Shown: positions 27,653-36,439, counted from the first letter of the stretch. The stretch: DNA of 60,556 nucleotides from Streptomyces silvae (GCF_016745505.1 NZ_JAERUC010000192.1:1-60556), one strand, 5' to 3'. The notes: generated by a model from the sequence alone, not told the origin. Numbers and translations: made by a program.

Positions 27653-27692
27653 GCAGTGGGCCCGGACCGTCACCACGGTCCGGGCCCACTGC
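27653..27692. terminator. Bidirectional terminator between wblE and sensor kinase
   Basis: GCAGTGGGCCCGGACCGT (27653-27670) and its exact complement (27675-27692) form a perfect 18-bp stem with a CACC loop, between two convergent genes. Confidence 0.85.
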
Positions 27693-27728
27693 TGTGCGGT
27701 GACCGGGCGAATCGCCGCCCGCCGTTCG

Positions 27729-29195
27729 CTACTTGTCGCTCTGTACGGGGATGTCGAGCACCACCTGTGTACCGCGCACCGGGGCCGGGACCATGCCGAA
27801 GGTGCCGCCCAGCTCGCCCTCGACCAGGGTCCGCACGATCTGCAGTCCGAGATTGCCGGCCCGCTGGGGGTCGAACCCCTCGGGCAGTCCGCGCCCGTCG
27901 TCCGTCACGGTGATGCGCAGCCGGCCCTCGGCCGGTGAGCCGCCGCGCACCGCGGACACCTCCACCGTGCCGCGCTCGGCGACGGTGAACGCGTGCTCCA
28001 GGGCGTTCTGCAGCACCTCGGTGAGCACCATCGAGAGCGGAGTGGCCACTTCCGCGTCGAGGATCCCGAAGCGGCCCGTGCGGCGGCAGGTGACCTTCCC
28101 GGGCGAGATCTCGGCGACCATCGCGATCACCCGGTCGGCGATCTCGTCGAACTCGACCCGCTCGTCCAGATTCTGGGACAGCGTCTCATGGACGATGGCG
28201 ATCGAACCGACGCGCCGGACCGCCTCGTTGAGCGCCTCACGTCCGCGCTCGGAGTCCATCCGCCGCGCCTGGAGGCGCAACAGGGCCGCCACGGTCTGGA
28301 GGTTGTTCTTCACCCGGTGGTGGATCTCCCGGATGGTGGCGTCCTTGGTGATCAGTTCCCGCTCGCGGCGCCGCAGTTCCGTGACGTCACGGAGCAGGAC
28401 CAGCGAACCGATGCGTACGCCCTTGGGCTTGAGCGGAATGGCGCGCAGCTGGATGACCCCGCCGGCGCCCTCGACCTCGAACTCCCGGGGCGCGTACCCG
28501 CTCGCGACCTTGACCAGCGCCTCGTCCACCGGACCGCGCGACGGGGCGAGTTCGGCGGTCGTCGCTCCGAGGTGGTGGCCGACGAGGTCCGAGGCCAGGC
28601 CGAGCCGGTGGTAGGCGGAGAGGCCGTTGGGGCTGGCGTACTGCACGACACCGTCGGCGTCGAGCCTGATCAGCCCGTCGCCGACGCGGGGCGAGGCGTC
28701 CATGTCGACCTGCTGGCCGGGGAACGGGAAGGACCCGGCGGCGATCATCTGGGCGAGGTCCGAGGCGGACTGGAGGTAGGTGAGCTCCAGCCTGGACGGC
28801 GTGCGCACGGTGAGCAGGTTGGTGTTACGGGCGATGACCCCGAGGATCCGCCCCTCCCGCCGTACGGGGATCGACTCGACCCGGACGGGCACCTCCTCCC
28901 GCCACTCCGGGTCCCCCTCGCGCACGATGCGGCCCTCGTCCAGGGCCGCGTCCAGCAGCGGCCGGCGGCCGCGCGGCACGAGGTGGCCGACCATGTCGTC
29001 CTGGTAGGAGGTGGGGCCGGTGTTGGGCCGCATCTGCGCGACGGACACATAGCGGGTCCCGTCGCGGGTGGGCACCCACAGCACGAGGTCGGCGAAGGAG
29101 AGGTCGGAGAGCAGCTGCCACTCCGAGACCAGCAGGTGGAGCCACTCGAGGTCGGTGTCACTCAGGGCTGTGTGCTGGCGGACGAGGTCGTTCAT
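27729..29195 (-). CDS. PdtaS-type sensor histidine kinase
   Basis: A 488-residue soluble kinase: GAF-like N-terminal domain (about 1-150), PAS domain (about 170-270), then the HisKA_2 dimerisation helix EIHHRVKNNLQTVAALLRLQARR with the phospho-accepting His, and HATPase_c with an N-box EVLQNALEHAF and G1 box VTDDGRGLPEGF. There is no membrane segment. In M. tuberculosis PdtaS signals to PdtaR, an RNA-binding antiterminator; a pdtaR gene is not seen here. No clear Shine-Dalgarno; a GTG three codons upstream, 7 nt after TACGCT, may be a leaderless start. Confidence 0.9.
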   Translation of the reverse strand: MNDLVRQHTALSDTDLEWLHLLVSEWQLLSDLSFADLVLWVPTRDGTRYVSVAQMRPNTGPTSYQDDMVGHLVPRGRRPLLDAALDEGRIVREGDPEWREEVPVRVESIPVRREGRILGVIARNTNLLTVRTPSRLELTYLQSASDLAQMIAAGSFPFPGQQVDMDASPRVGDGLIRLDADGVVQYASPNGLSAYHRLGLASDLVGHHLGATTAELAPSRGPVDEALVKVASGYAPREFEVEGAGGVIQLRAIPLKPKGVRIGSLVLLRDVTELRRRERELITKDATIREIHHRVKNNLQTVAALLRLQARRMDSERGREALNEAVRRVGSIAIVHETLSQNLDERVEFDEIADRVIAMVAEISPGKVTCRRTGRFGILDAEVATPLSMVLTEVLQNALEHAFTVAERGTVEVSAVRGGSPAEGRLRITVTDDGRGLPEGFDPQRAGNLGLQIVRTLVEGELGGTFGMVPAPVRGTQVVLDIPVQSDK

Positions 29196-29325
29196 GGAGG
29201 GCACAGGTGCGAGCGTACCTGTGGAGACGAAGTGGATCCGAACCGAACGGGCCGTGGATACGTGACACTGTGGGAGGGCGGGCTCCCGGCGGGAGATTGT
29301 CCGCGCACATGGATGGACAGGGCCT

Positions 29326-29341
29326 ATTGGTCTAGTCCACA
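29326..29341. promoter_or_regulatory. DasR box (dre) at the sRNA promoter
   Basis: ATTGGTCTAGTCCACA matches the dre consensus ACTGGTCTAGACCACT at 13 of 16 positions. It overlaps a + strand promoter, TGGACA (29314-29319), 18 bp, CACAAT (29338-29343), so DasR should repress it. Confidence 0.75.
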
Positions 29342-29349
29342 ATGCACCA

Positions 29350-29504
29350 CGTAGGGGCGGTAGCGGAACACACCCCCTGCGCGACAGATCTCCGCTCTCC
29401 CCGCACAGGAGAGCGGACCGAGGTACCCGGCGCTCTCTGCCCTGACTGCGCCGGTGCCTCCAGTGGCCGGAGGCACCGCACACCGCCGGCCAGGCCGGCC
29501 TGTT
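29350..29504 (+). ncRNA. Small RNA matching scr5239 in position and structure
   Basis: The 541-bp gap between the kinase and nagB contains three perfect or near-perfect hairpins in a row: TCCGCTCTCC with GGAGAGCGGA (29391-29417), GGTGCCTCC with GGAGGCACC (29453-29477), and CCGGCC-A-GGCCGG then CCTGTT (about 29484-29504) as possible end. S. coelicolor encodes the conserved 159-nt sRNA scr5239 next to the orthologous kinase SCO5239; it represses agarase dagA and methionine/central-metabolism genes and is tied to DasR (recalled). Ends are my estimate from the promoter and last hairpin. A 114-codon open frame from 29342 is judged non-coding. Confidence 0.7.
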
Positions 29505-29698
29505 CCGAAAAGGCAGGCCCGCAGCTCCGGGCTGCGGTGCCGGACGGGCTGAGGGTCCCGTCCCGGCGCCGCGGCCCGCGGGTGTTTCAGGGGCCTTCCC
29601 CCCGCGGACGTGACCGTCCGCCGACAGGGCGACAACCAGTGACGCAGACGTGGACGGTTCACCTCCGGGCCGCCTCGTTCTGCTAGATTGGCCCCTAT

Positions 29699-29714
29699 AT
29701 TGGTCTATACCACA
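29699..29714. promoter_or_regulatory. DasR box (dre) upstream of nagB
   Basis: ATTGGTCTATACCACA, 13 of 16 matches to the dre consensus. It overlaps a -10-like TATATT (29696-29701) 45-50 bp before the nagB start. DasR bound here would repress nagB until glucosamine-6-phosphate rises. Confidence 0.85.
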
Positions 29715-29745
29715 TGACGCCACTCTCCAGATCGGCAGGCACAGC

Positions 29746-30531
29746 GTGGAAGTTGTCATCGTCCCGGACGCCACGGCAGGCGGCGAACTGATCGCGGAGG
29801 CCATCGCGGCCCTGCTGAGCCGCAAGCCCGACGCCCTGCTCGGCGTGGCCACCGGCTCGACCCCGCTGCCCATCTACCAGGCACTCACCGCGAAGGTCCG
29901 CTCCGGCGCCGTGGACGCCTCGCGCGCCCGCATCTGCCAGCTCGACGAGTACGTCGGGCTGCCCGCCGGCCACCCCGAGTCCTACCGCTCGGTCGTCCTG
30001 CGCGAGGTCATCGAGCCGCTCGGTCTGTCCGAGAAGTCCTTCATGGGTCCGGACGGCTCCGCCGAGGACGTCCAGGCGGCCTGCGAGGCGTACGACAAGG
30101 CGCTCACCGAGGCGGGCGGCGTGGACCTCCAGCTGCTCGGCATCGGCACGGACGGGCACATCGGCTTCAACGAGCCGTGCTCGTCGCTGGCCTCCCGCAC
30201 CCGCATCAAGACGCTGACCGAGCAGACGCGGATCGACAACGCGCGCTTCTTCGACGACGACATCGCCCAGGTGCCGCGCCACGTCATCACCCAGGGCATC
30301 GGCACCATCCTGGAGTCCCGCCACCCGGTCCTGCTGGCCACCGGCGAGGGCAAGGCCGACGCGGTCGCGCGGACCGTGGAGGGCCCGGTCGCCTCGGTCG
30401 TGCCGGCCTCGGCGCTGCAGCTGCACCCGCACGCCACCGTGGTGGTCGACGAGGCGGCGGCCTCGAAGCTGAAGCTGGCGGACTACTTCCGCGCCACGTA
30501 CGCGGCGAAGCCGCAGTGGCAGGGTCTGTAG
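29746..30531 (+). CDS. nagB: Glucosamine-6-phosphate deaminase
   Basis: A 261-residue enzyme turning GlcN-6-P into fructose-6-P and ammonia, the last committed step of GlcNAc use. LGVATGSTPLPIYQAL, CQLDEYVGL (base Asp) and LLGIGTDGHIGFNEPCSS (catalytic His) are diagnostic. GTG at 29746 gives the family's usual N-terminus. Its product and substrate link it to DasR, whose effector is GlcN-6-P; a dre box lies just upstream. A perfect 19-bp hairpin follows. Confidence 0.96.
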   Translation: MEVVIVPDATAGGELIAEAIAALLSRKPDALLGVATGSTPLPIYQALTAKVRSGAVDASRARICQLDEYVGLPAGHPESYRSVVLREVIEPLGLSEKSFMGPDGSAEDVQAACEAYDKALTEAGGVDLQLLGIGTDGHIGFNEPCSSLASRTRIKTLTEQTRIDNARFFDDDIAQVPRHVITQGIGTILESRHPVLLATGEGKADAVARTVEGPVASVVPASALQLHPHATVVVDEAAASKLKLADYFRATYAAKPQWQGL

Positions 30532-30547
30532 GACCCAGCACCCCGTA

Positions 30548-30591
30548 CGCGGGAGGGCCGGGCACCTGTGACGGTGCCCGGCCCTCCCGCG
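30548..30591. terminator. Perfect 19-bp hairpin between nagB and dasD
   Basis: CGCGGGAGGGCCGGGCACC (30548-30566), loop TGTGAC, exact complement 30573-30591. Bidirectional terminator between convergent genes; the longest stem found in the window. Confidence 0.85.
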
Positions 30592-30613
30592 TTCCCCCCG
30601 GATCCGGCGGCGT

Positions 30614-32134
30614 TCAGCGCGTTCCCGTGAGGGCCTCCGCGGCCGCTACCCCGCACACCCGCGCCGCGCCGTGGGTGGCGACGTGCAGGGCGCCCCGGGG
30701 CGGCGCGTAGGGCAGGCCCATCTCGACCACCACGGTGTCGGGGCGCGCCGCCAGCACGGTGTCCAGCGCCTCGCTCATCCACGCGTGCCGGTGGGCGTCG
30801 CGGACGACGGCGACGATGCGCCGCTCCCCTGCCGCCCTGAGCACCTCGGCCGCCGGTGAGGCGCCCCCGGTGCCGTAGGTGCCGGTCTCCGTGCCGGGCA
30901 GGATGCGGGCCAGCTCGGCCGCGACGCCCCACGGGGTCTCGTCGCCGACCGCGATGTTGGCGACCGGGGTGAACGCGGCGACGTACGCCGGCTGCCGCAG
31001 CGGCTCGCCGCTGCCCGTGACCGTCACGGCCCTGCGGGCCGCGGTCAGTCCGATGTCGGCTCCGGGGCCGGGCGCGGTCCCCTCCTGCATGTCCGCGCCC
31101 GGCTCCGAGGCAGCCCCCCTGGCCCCCTGCGTCCAGGACGCGAGGGCCCGTACACGTGCGGCCGCGTCGGCCAGCCGCTCCTCGGGCAGTTCTCCGGTCC
31201 GTACCGCCGCCACCAGCGCGTCGCGCAGCCGCAGCACGGTGTCCTCGTCGGCCAGCCCGCCGCCGACACAGATGGCGTCGGCGCCCGCGGCGATCGCGAG
31301 GACGGATCCGCGCTCGATGCCGTACGTGCCGGCGATGGCGTCCATCTCCATGCCGTCGGTGACGATCAGCCCGTCGTAGCCCAGCTCCTGGCGCAGCAGA
31401 CCGGTGAGGATCTGGGGGCTCAGGGTCGCGGGCCGGGTCGGGTCGAGTGCGGGAAGCAGGATATGTGCACTCATCACTGATTTGGAACCCGCGGCGATGG
31501 CCGCCCGGAAAGGCACCAGCTCACGGGCGTGCAGGGTGTCCAGATCCACATCGATGCGGGGCAGCGAGTGGTGCGAGTCGACCGCGGTGTCGCCGTGCCC
31601 CGGGAAGTGCTTGGTGCAGGCGGCGACGCCGGCGGCCTGGAGCCCCTCGACGTAGGCGGCGGTGTGACGGGCGACGAGCGCGGTGTCGGCGCCGAAGGAG
31701 CGTACGCCGATGACCGGATTGCCCGGATCGGAGTTGACGTCGGCGGACGGCGCCCAGTTGAGGTTGACCCCGCACTCGGCCAGCCGGCGGCCGAGCTCCC
31801 GGGCGACGGCTCTGGTCAGGCCGGTGTCGTCGACTGAGCCCAGAGCGAGGTTGCCCGGGAAGGACGATCCGCTGCGGACCTCCAGCCGGGTGACGTCGCC
31901 GCCCTCCTCGTCGATCGCGACGAGTACGTCGTCGCGCTCGGCGCGCAGCCGGGCGGTGAGCGCGGCGAGCTGCTCGGGCGAGTGGATGTTCCGGCCGAAC
32001 AGTCCGACGGAGGCCAGGCCTTCGCCGACCCTGCGCAGGAGCCAGTCCGGGGCGGTCGTGCCGGTGAAGCCCGGCTGGAGGACCGCGAGCGCGTCGCGGG
32101 TGACGGTGTCCGTGGTGGATACAAGGGTGGTCAT
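30614..32134 (-). CDS. dasD: GH3 beta-N-acetylhexosaminidase DasD
   Basis: A 506-residue glycoside hydrolase family 3 enzyme that releases GlcNAc from chitobiose and related oligomers. KHFPGHGDTAVDSHHSLP is the NagZ-type His/Asp acid-base loop and VTDGMEMDA carries the nucleophile Asp. A C-terminal domain of about 170 residues, with low-complexity linker near 340-360, follows the barrel. No signal peptide, so it acts inside the cell on sugars imported by DasABC. It begins 9 bp after dasC. Confidence 0.9.
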   Translation of the reverse strand: MTTLVSTTDTVTRDALAVLQPGFTGTTAPDWLLRRVGEGLASVGLFGRNIHSPEQLAALTARLRAERDDVLVAIDEEGGDVTRLEVRSGSSFPGNLALGSVDDTGLTRAVARELGRRLAECGVNLNWAPSADVNSDPGNPVIGVRSFGADTALVARHTAAYVEGLQAAGVAACTKHFPGHGDTAVDSHHSLPRIDVDLDTLHARELVPFRAAIAAGSKSVMSAHILLPALDPTRPATLSPQILTGLLRQELGYDGLIVTDGMEMDAIAGTYGIERGSVLAIAAGADAICVGGGLADEDTVLRLRDALVAAVRTGELPEERLADAAARVRALASWTQGARGAASEPGADMQEGTAPGPGADIGLTAARRAVTVTGSGEPLRQPAYVAAFTPVANIAVGDETPWGVAAELARILPGTETGTYGTGGASPAAEVLRAAGERRIVAVVRDAHRHAWMSEALDTVLAARPDTVVVEMGLPYAPPRGALHVATHGAARVCGVAAAEALTGTR

Positions 32135-32143
32135 GACAGCCTG

Positions 32144-32983
32144 TTATCCCTTCACTGCGCCATCGGTCAGACCGCTGACGGCCTTGCGCTGCAGGAAGAC
32201 GAAGAGGACGAGGATCGGGATGGCGAAGACGGAGGACGCCGCCATGGTGGCGCCCCAGTCGTCGCCGAACTGGGTCTGGAACTGCGACAGCCACAGCGGC
32301 AGGGTCTGGGACTCCGCGTTCTTGTTCAGGACCAGCACCAGCGGGAACTCGTTCCACGCGGTGATGAAGCCGAACATCGAGGTGGACATCAGACCGGGTG
32401 CGAGCAGCGGCAGGATCACCTTGACGAACGCCTGGGGGCGGGTGCAGCCGTCCACCATGGCGGACTCCTCCAGCTCCTTGGGCACGGCGGCGACGAAGCC
32501 GCGGAGCGTCAGGAGGGTGAAGGGCAGCACCATCACCATGTAGAAGAGCGTCAGCGGGATCAGGCTGTTGAGCATGTCCGAGTCGCGCACGATGAAGTAG
32601 ATCGCGATGACCATGACTTCCCAGGGCGCCATCTGGGCGACCATGAAGCCCACGATGAAGCCCTTGCGCCCCTTGAACCGCATCCGGGCCAGGGCGAACG
32701 AGCCCGCCAGCGCCAGGATGAGGGAGAGGGTCACCGCGAGGACGGTGACCGTGAGCGAGTTCCGGACCATCGTCCAGAAGTTCTCGGCCGCGAAGGCGGT
32801 CCTGAAGTGCTCGAACGTGAAGTTCGTGGGGAACCAGACCGGGTCCTCCGCGATGATGTCCGGCGTCGGCTTGAAGGCCGTGGCGAACATCCAGTACACG
32901 GGGAAGACGAGACCGATGATCAGCAGGACCGCGGTGCCGTTCCGCCAGACGCCGCTGATTCGTGACGAAGCCGAGCGCTTCAC
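32144..32983 (-). CDS. dasC: Chitobiose ABC transporter permease DasC
   Basis: A 279-residue MalG-type permease with six transmembrane segments and the EAA loop EESAMVDGCTRPQAFVKVILPLLAPG, which docks an ATPase. No ATPase gene is present in the cluster; in Streptomyces the shared sugar ATPase MsiK serves DasABC (established). GTG at 32983 overlaps the dasB stop (GTGA) with AGGAGG upstream. It forms the membrane channel with DasB. Confidence 0.93.
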   Translation of the reverse strand: MKRSASSRISGVWRNGTAVLLIIGLVFPVYWMFATAFKPTPDIIAEDPVWFPTNFTFEHFRTAFAAENFWTMVRNSLTVTVLAVTLSLILALAGSFALARMRFKGRKGFIVGFMVAQMAPWEVMVIAIYFIVRDSDMLNSLIPLTLFYMVMVLPFTLLTLRGFVAAVPKELEESAMVDGCTRPQAFVKVILPLLAPGLMSTSMFGFITAWNEFPLVLVLNKNAESQTLPLWLSQFQTQFGDDWGATMAASSVFAIPILVLFVFLQRKAVSGLTDGAVKG

Positions 32984-33960
32984 AGCTCGTCCTCCTCTTG
33001 CTTGAGAACGATCCGGAGGTAGTAGGAGGTCAGCAGGAGCAGGATCACGATGGTGAGCATCGCGATCGCCGAACCCATGCCGTAGTGCTGGTTCCCGACA
33101 CCTTCGACGTAGGCGTACACCGGAAGGATCTCGGTGAGCCGGTCGGGGCCGCCCTGGTTGATCGCGAAGACCTGGACGAAGGCCTTGAAGATCCAGATGA
33201 TCTCCAGGAAGGTCGTCGCGAAGAGGAAGGGCCGCAGGAACGGCATGGTGACCGAGGTGAAGCTCTTCCACGGGCCGGCGCCGTCGAGCGCTGCGGCCTC
33301 GTAGAGCTCCTTGGGGATGGTCGTCGTGGCCGCGTACAGGTTGATCGCGACGAACGGGATCGACATCCAGACGATGAGCACCGTGACGACGAAGAAGGTG
33401 GAGAACTGGCCGCCGGTCCAGTTGTACTCCGCCATCGAGTGGAAGCCGATCTTGTCCAGCACCCAGTTGACGACACCGAACCGGGAGGCGAAGAGCCACT
33501 GGTAGACGGTGGTCGCGGCGACGACGGGCATGGCCCAGGCCAGGACCAGGGCGGTGAGGAGCGCGACGCGCATCCGCTTGCCGAGACGGGCCACCAGCAG
33601 TCCGACCAGGGTGCCGAGAAGCATGGTCAGGAAGACGTTGACGGCGGTGAAGGCGATCGACCGGACGGTGACGTTCCAGAAGTCCTCGCTGCCGAGGATC
33701 TGCTGGTAGTTCTCGATGCCGTTCCACTCGGTGAGGTGCTGGATCAGCTGCCTCATGTTGAGGTCCTGGAACGACAGCAGGGTGTTCTTGACCAGGGGCC
33801 AGCCGAGGAACACCAGGGTCACGGCCACCGGGGGGACCAGCAGCAGATACGGCGCCGCGGCACGGGATCTGCGGCGGGCCGCGGGGTCGCCCGGGGTCGC
33901 GCCGGTCTCCTTCACCACGTCCGCCGGACCTGAAGGCGGCCGTTCGGTCTGCACGGTCAT
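32980..33960 (-). CDS. dasB: Chitobiose ABC transporter permease DasB
   Basis: A 326-residue MalF-type permease with six transmembrane segments after a cytoplasmic stretch of about 40 residues; EAA loop EAAALDGAGPWKSFTSVTMPFLRP. I chose the ATG giving MTVQTERPP; two in-frame ATGs up to 11 codons earlier exist with poorer ribosome sites. Coupled to dasC; separated from dasA by a long hairpin. Confidence 0.92.
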   Translation of the reverse strand: MTVQTERPPSGPADVVKETGATPGDPAARRRSRAAAPYLLLVPPVAVTLVFLGWPLVKNTLLSFQDLNMRQLIQHLTEWNGIENYQQILGSEDFWNVTVRSIAFTAVNVFLTMLLGTLVGLLVARLGKRMRVALLTALVLAWAMPVVAATTVYQWLFASRFGVVNWVLDKIGFHSMAEYNWTGGQFSTFFVVTVLIVWMSIPFVAINLYAATTTIPKELYEAAALDGAGPWKSFTSVTMPFLRPFLFATTFLEIIWIFKAFVQVFAINQGGPDRLTEILPVYAYVEGVGNQHYGMGSAIAMLTIVILLLLTSYYLRIVLKQEEDEL

Positions 33961-34000
33961 GCTCGCCATCTCTTTCTTGGCACCATGGGACACAAATCGA

Positions 34001-34043
34001 CTGCCGGGGGCCGGGCTCCGTGTCGGAACCCGTCCCCCGGCAG
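34001..34043 (-). terminator. Stem-loop between dasA and dasB
   Basis: CTGCCGGGGG (34001-34010) pairs with CCCCCGGCAG (34034-34043), extended inward by CGGG/CCCG and TCCG/CGGA. A long imperfect hairpin 8 bp after the dasA stop and about 40 bp before dasB: a partial terminator or 3' stabiliser that would make dasA mRNA more abundant than dasBC. Confidence 0.75.
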
Positions 34044-34050
34044 TTCGGCC

Positions 34051-35337
34051 TTACTGCTTCTGTGCGAGACGCTTGTTGAACTCCGCCTCGACCTGCTTGG
34101 CGGCTTCGTCGTTCGACTTGCCGTTCAGGACCGCCGTCATGAAGGTCTTGATCGGGTTGGGCGCGTTCTCGACCGCGGCCCACTCCGGGATCAGCGGGGT
34201 GGTGCCACCGACCTTGGCGCCCGGGGCGGCCGCCTCGGCGACGACGTTGCCGGCCAGGTTGGAGTTGAGGGACTCCTTGTTCGGGATGACGCCGTTGAGC
34301 TTGGCGAGCTGGCCCTCGAACTTGTCGGAGAGCGCGAGCTTCAGGAACTCCTTGGCGAGGTCCTGCTTGGCGCTGCCCTCGGCGACGGCGAGGTTGGAGC
34401 CACCGAGGAAGACGCCCTCGGCCTTGTCGGCGGTCTCACCCGGGATGGTGAAGTAGCCGATCTCCTTCTCGATGGCCGGGTTGGCCTTGATGGCCGTGCC
34501 GGCCTCCCAGCCCATGCCGATGAAGGCGCCGGTCTTGCCCTTGGCGAAGACGTCCGCCTGCTGCGGGGTGGCCTCGTCCTTGTCCTTGGGGGCCTTGGAG
34601 TAGGACTGGTACTTCTTGTACAGGTCCATCGCCGCGCCGATCTTCGGGTCGGCGAGGTTGGAGACCCACTTGTCCCCGTCCTTCTTCACGAGGTCCGCAC
34701 CCTGACCGATGGTCAGACCGTCGAAGAAGTACCAGTTCTGGCCCGGCAGGTAGATCGGCTCGGCCTTGCCCTTGGCCTTGATCTTGTCCAGCGCGGCGAA
34801 GAACTCGTCACGGGTCTTGGGGGTCTCGGTGACACCGGCCTCCTTGAAGACCGACTTGTTGTAGATCACCACGCGGTTGGTGAAGTACCACGGGGCGCCG
34901 TACTGCTTGCCGTCCACGACGGCGGCCTCGTTGAGGTTGGCGGTCCAGTCCCCGCCGATCTCCGACTTGAGGTCGCCGAGGTCCGCGAGGCCGCCGGTCT
35001 TGGCGTAGGCCGCGGTCTGGGTGTTGCCGATCTCGAAGACGTCCGGCGGGTTCTCCTCGGAGAGGGCGGTCGTCAGCTTCTGCTGAATCCCGTTCCACTG
35101 CTGGACCTCGAACTTGACCTTCGCGCCGGTCTTCTTCTCGAATTCGGCGGTAAGGTCCTTCTGCCACTGATCCGGCGTCGAACCGTCCATGGCCCAGACG
35201 GTGAGGGTCTGTCCCTTGTAGCTGTCGGGACCGGACTTCTTGCCGCTGCTGTCGCTGCCGCCGTCGTCGGAGCCACACGCTGCCATGCTGACCATCATGC
35301 CCGCGACGCCGATCGCCGCGATGAGCTTGCGCTTCAC
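34051..35337 (-). CDS. dasA: Chitobiose-binding lipoprotein DasA
   Basis: A 428-residue family-1 sugar-binding protein. The signal MKRKLIAAIGVAGMMVSMAAC ends in a lipobox with Cys21, so it is membrane-anchored outside. The mature part begins GSDDGGSDSSG (linker), then TLTVWAMDG; W/Y-rich stretches such as PGQNWYFFDGLTIG line the sugar site in this family. In S. coelicolor DasA binds chitobiose and chitin oligomers and is strongly repressed by DasR. GTG start with GGAGGG upstream. Two dre boxes lie in the divergent region with dasR. Confidence 0.95.
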   Translation of the reverse strand: MKRKLIAAIGVAGMMVSMAACGSDDGGSDSSGKKSGPDSYKGQTLTVWAMDGSTPDQWQKDLTAEFEKKTGAKVKFEVQQWNGIQQKLTTALSEENPPDVFEIGNTQTAAYAKTGGLADLGDLKSEIGGDWTANLNEAAVVDGKQYGAPWYFTNRVVIYNKSVFKEAGVTETPKTRDEFFAALDKIKAKGKAEPIYLPGQNWYFFDGLTIGQGADLVKKDGDKWVSNLADPKIGAAMDLYKKYQSYSKAPKDKDEATPQQADVFAKGKTGAFIGMGWEAGTAIKANPAIEKEIGYFTIPGETADKAEGVFLGGSNLAVAEGSAKQDLAKEFLKLALSDKFEGQLAKLNGVIPNKESLNSNLAGNVVAEAAAPGAKVGGTTPLIPEWAAVENAPNPIKTFMTAVLNGKSNDEAAKQVEAEFNKRLAQKQ

Positions 35338-35423
35338 GCCAAACCCTCCTCAGGGTGCTGCAACCCCCCGCCCACCGCGAAGACACCGACGAGTAGTACT
35401 GCTGGGGCTGGGACCTGGTCTTT

Positions 35424-35463
35424 AATGGTTTAGACCAGTACCGGGAGCTTGGCCTAGACCTTT
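35424..35463. promoter_or_regulatory. Two DasR boxes in the dasA-dasR intergenic region
   Basis: Box 1, AATGGTTTAGACCAGT (35424-35439), matches the dre consensus at 13 of 16 positions; box 2, CTTGGCCTAGACCTTT (35448-35463), at 11. They are 24 bp apart (centre to centre) and about 90-125 bp upstream of dasA. Confidence 0.85.
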
Positions 35464-35620
35464 AGGGGTGTCAAGGGTGTATAAGAAGTGCACTCGCGTC
35501 CGTTATAGGACCGACACCTGAGGGAGGGCGACGACCCGTGACCGGACCGTGCCACCATGTGAGCCGCGACAGACGGAGGAGCCGGTGACGGCAGCAACGC
35601 AGCAGTCGGGAAGGCGGGCC

Positions 35621-36385
35621 ATGGGTGCCGACGGGGGCAGCAGTACGAGCGAGACCGGTGCGGGCGCGCGTACGGCGCGCGTCCCGAAGTACTACCGGCT
35701 CAAGCGCCATCTCCTCGACATGACGGACACCATGCCGCCGGGCACCCCGGTTCCGCCCGAACGGACCCTGGCCGCCGAGTTCGACACCTCGCGCACCACG
35801 GTGCGTCAGGCCCTCCAGGAACTGGTGGTCGAGGGCCGGCTGGAGCGGATCCAGGGCAAGGGCACCTTCGTGGCCAAGCCGAAGGTCTCGCAGGCCCTGC
35901 AACTCACCTCGTACACCGAGGACATGCGTGCCCAGGGTCTCGAACCCACCTCCCAGCTGCTGGACATCGGCTACGTCACGGCGGACGACACGCTCGCCGG
36001 ACTGCTGGACATCACGGCGGGCGGCCGGGTGCTGCGCATCGAGCGTCTCCGGCTCGCCAGCGGCGAACCGATGGCCATCGAGACCACCCATCTCTCGGCC
36101 AAGCGCTTTCCCGCGCTGCGCCGTTCACTGGTGAAGTACACCTCTCTCTACACCGCGCTGGCCGAGGTGTACGACGTCCGGCTCGCCGAGGCCGAGGAGA
36201 CCATCGAGACCTCGCTCGCCACCCCGCGCGAGGCGGGGCTGCTCGGCACGGACGTCGGCCTGCCGATGCTCATGCTCTCCCGTCACTCGATCGACGGGGA
36301 GGGCGAACCGGTGGAGTGGGTGCGCTCGGTGTACCGCGGCGACCGGTACAAGTTCGTGGCGCGGCTGAAGCGTCCCACCGACTGA
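35621..36385 (+). CDS. dasR: GntR/HutC-family regulator DasR
   Basis: A 254-residue global regulator of GlcNAc metabolism, development and antibiotics. N-terminal winged helix TLAAEFDTSRTTVRQALQELVVEGRLERIQGKGTFVA; C-terminal UTRA effector domain (SYTEDMRAQGLEPTSQLL onward) that binds GlcN-6-P and related phosphosugars to release DNA. The ATG at 35621 gives exactly the length I recall for S. coelicolor DasR; a GTG 12 codons upstream (35585), also with a good ribosome-binding site, is an alternative. Divergent from dasA. Confidence 0.96.
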   Translation: MGADGGSSTSETGAGARTARVPKYYRLKRHLLDMTDTMPPGTPVPPERTLAAEFDTSRTTVRQALQELVVEGRLERIQGKGTFVAKPKVSQALQLTSYTEDMRAQGLEPTSQLLDIGYVTADDTLAGLLDITAGGRVLRIERLRLASGEPMAIETTHLSAKRFPALRRSLVKYTSLYTALAEVYDVRLAEAEETIETSLATPREAGLLGTDVGLPMLMLSRHSIDGEGEPVEWVRSVYRGDRYKFVARLKRPTD

Positions 36386-36409
36386 GACGCTCCCGCTTAC
36401 CACCGACGG

Positions 36410-36439
36410 GTGATCCCCCTGCACGCGCAGGGGGATCAC
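36410..36439 (+). terminator. dasR terminator
   Basis: GTGATCCCCCTGC (36410-36422), loop ACGC, exact complement 36427-36439, followed by TCATTTCG. Perfect 13-bp stem. Confidence 0.85.

Noticed and set aside
29342..29686. 114-codon open frame right after the first dre box
   Set aside because: Overlaps three strong hairpins, is full of Pro/Arg and resembles no protein; the region fits a small RNA better.
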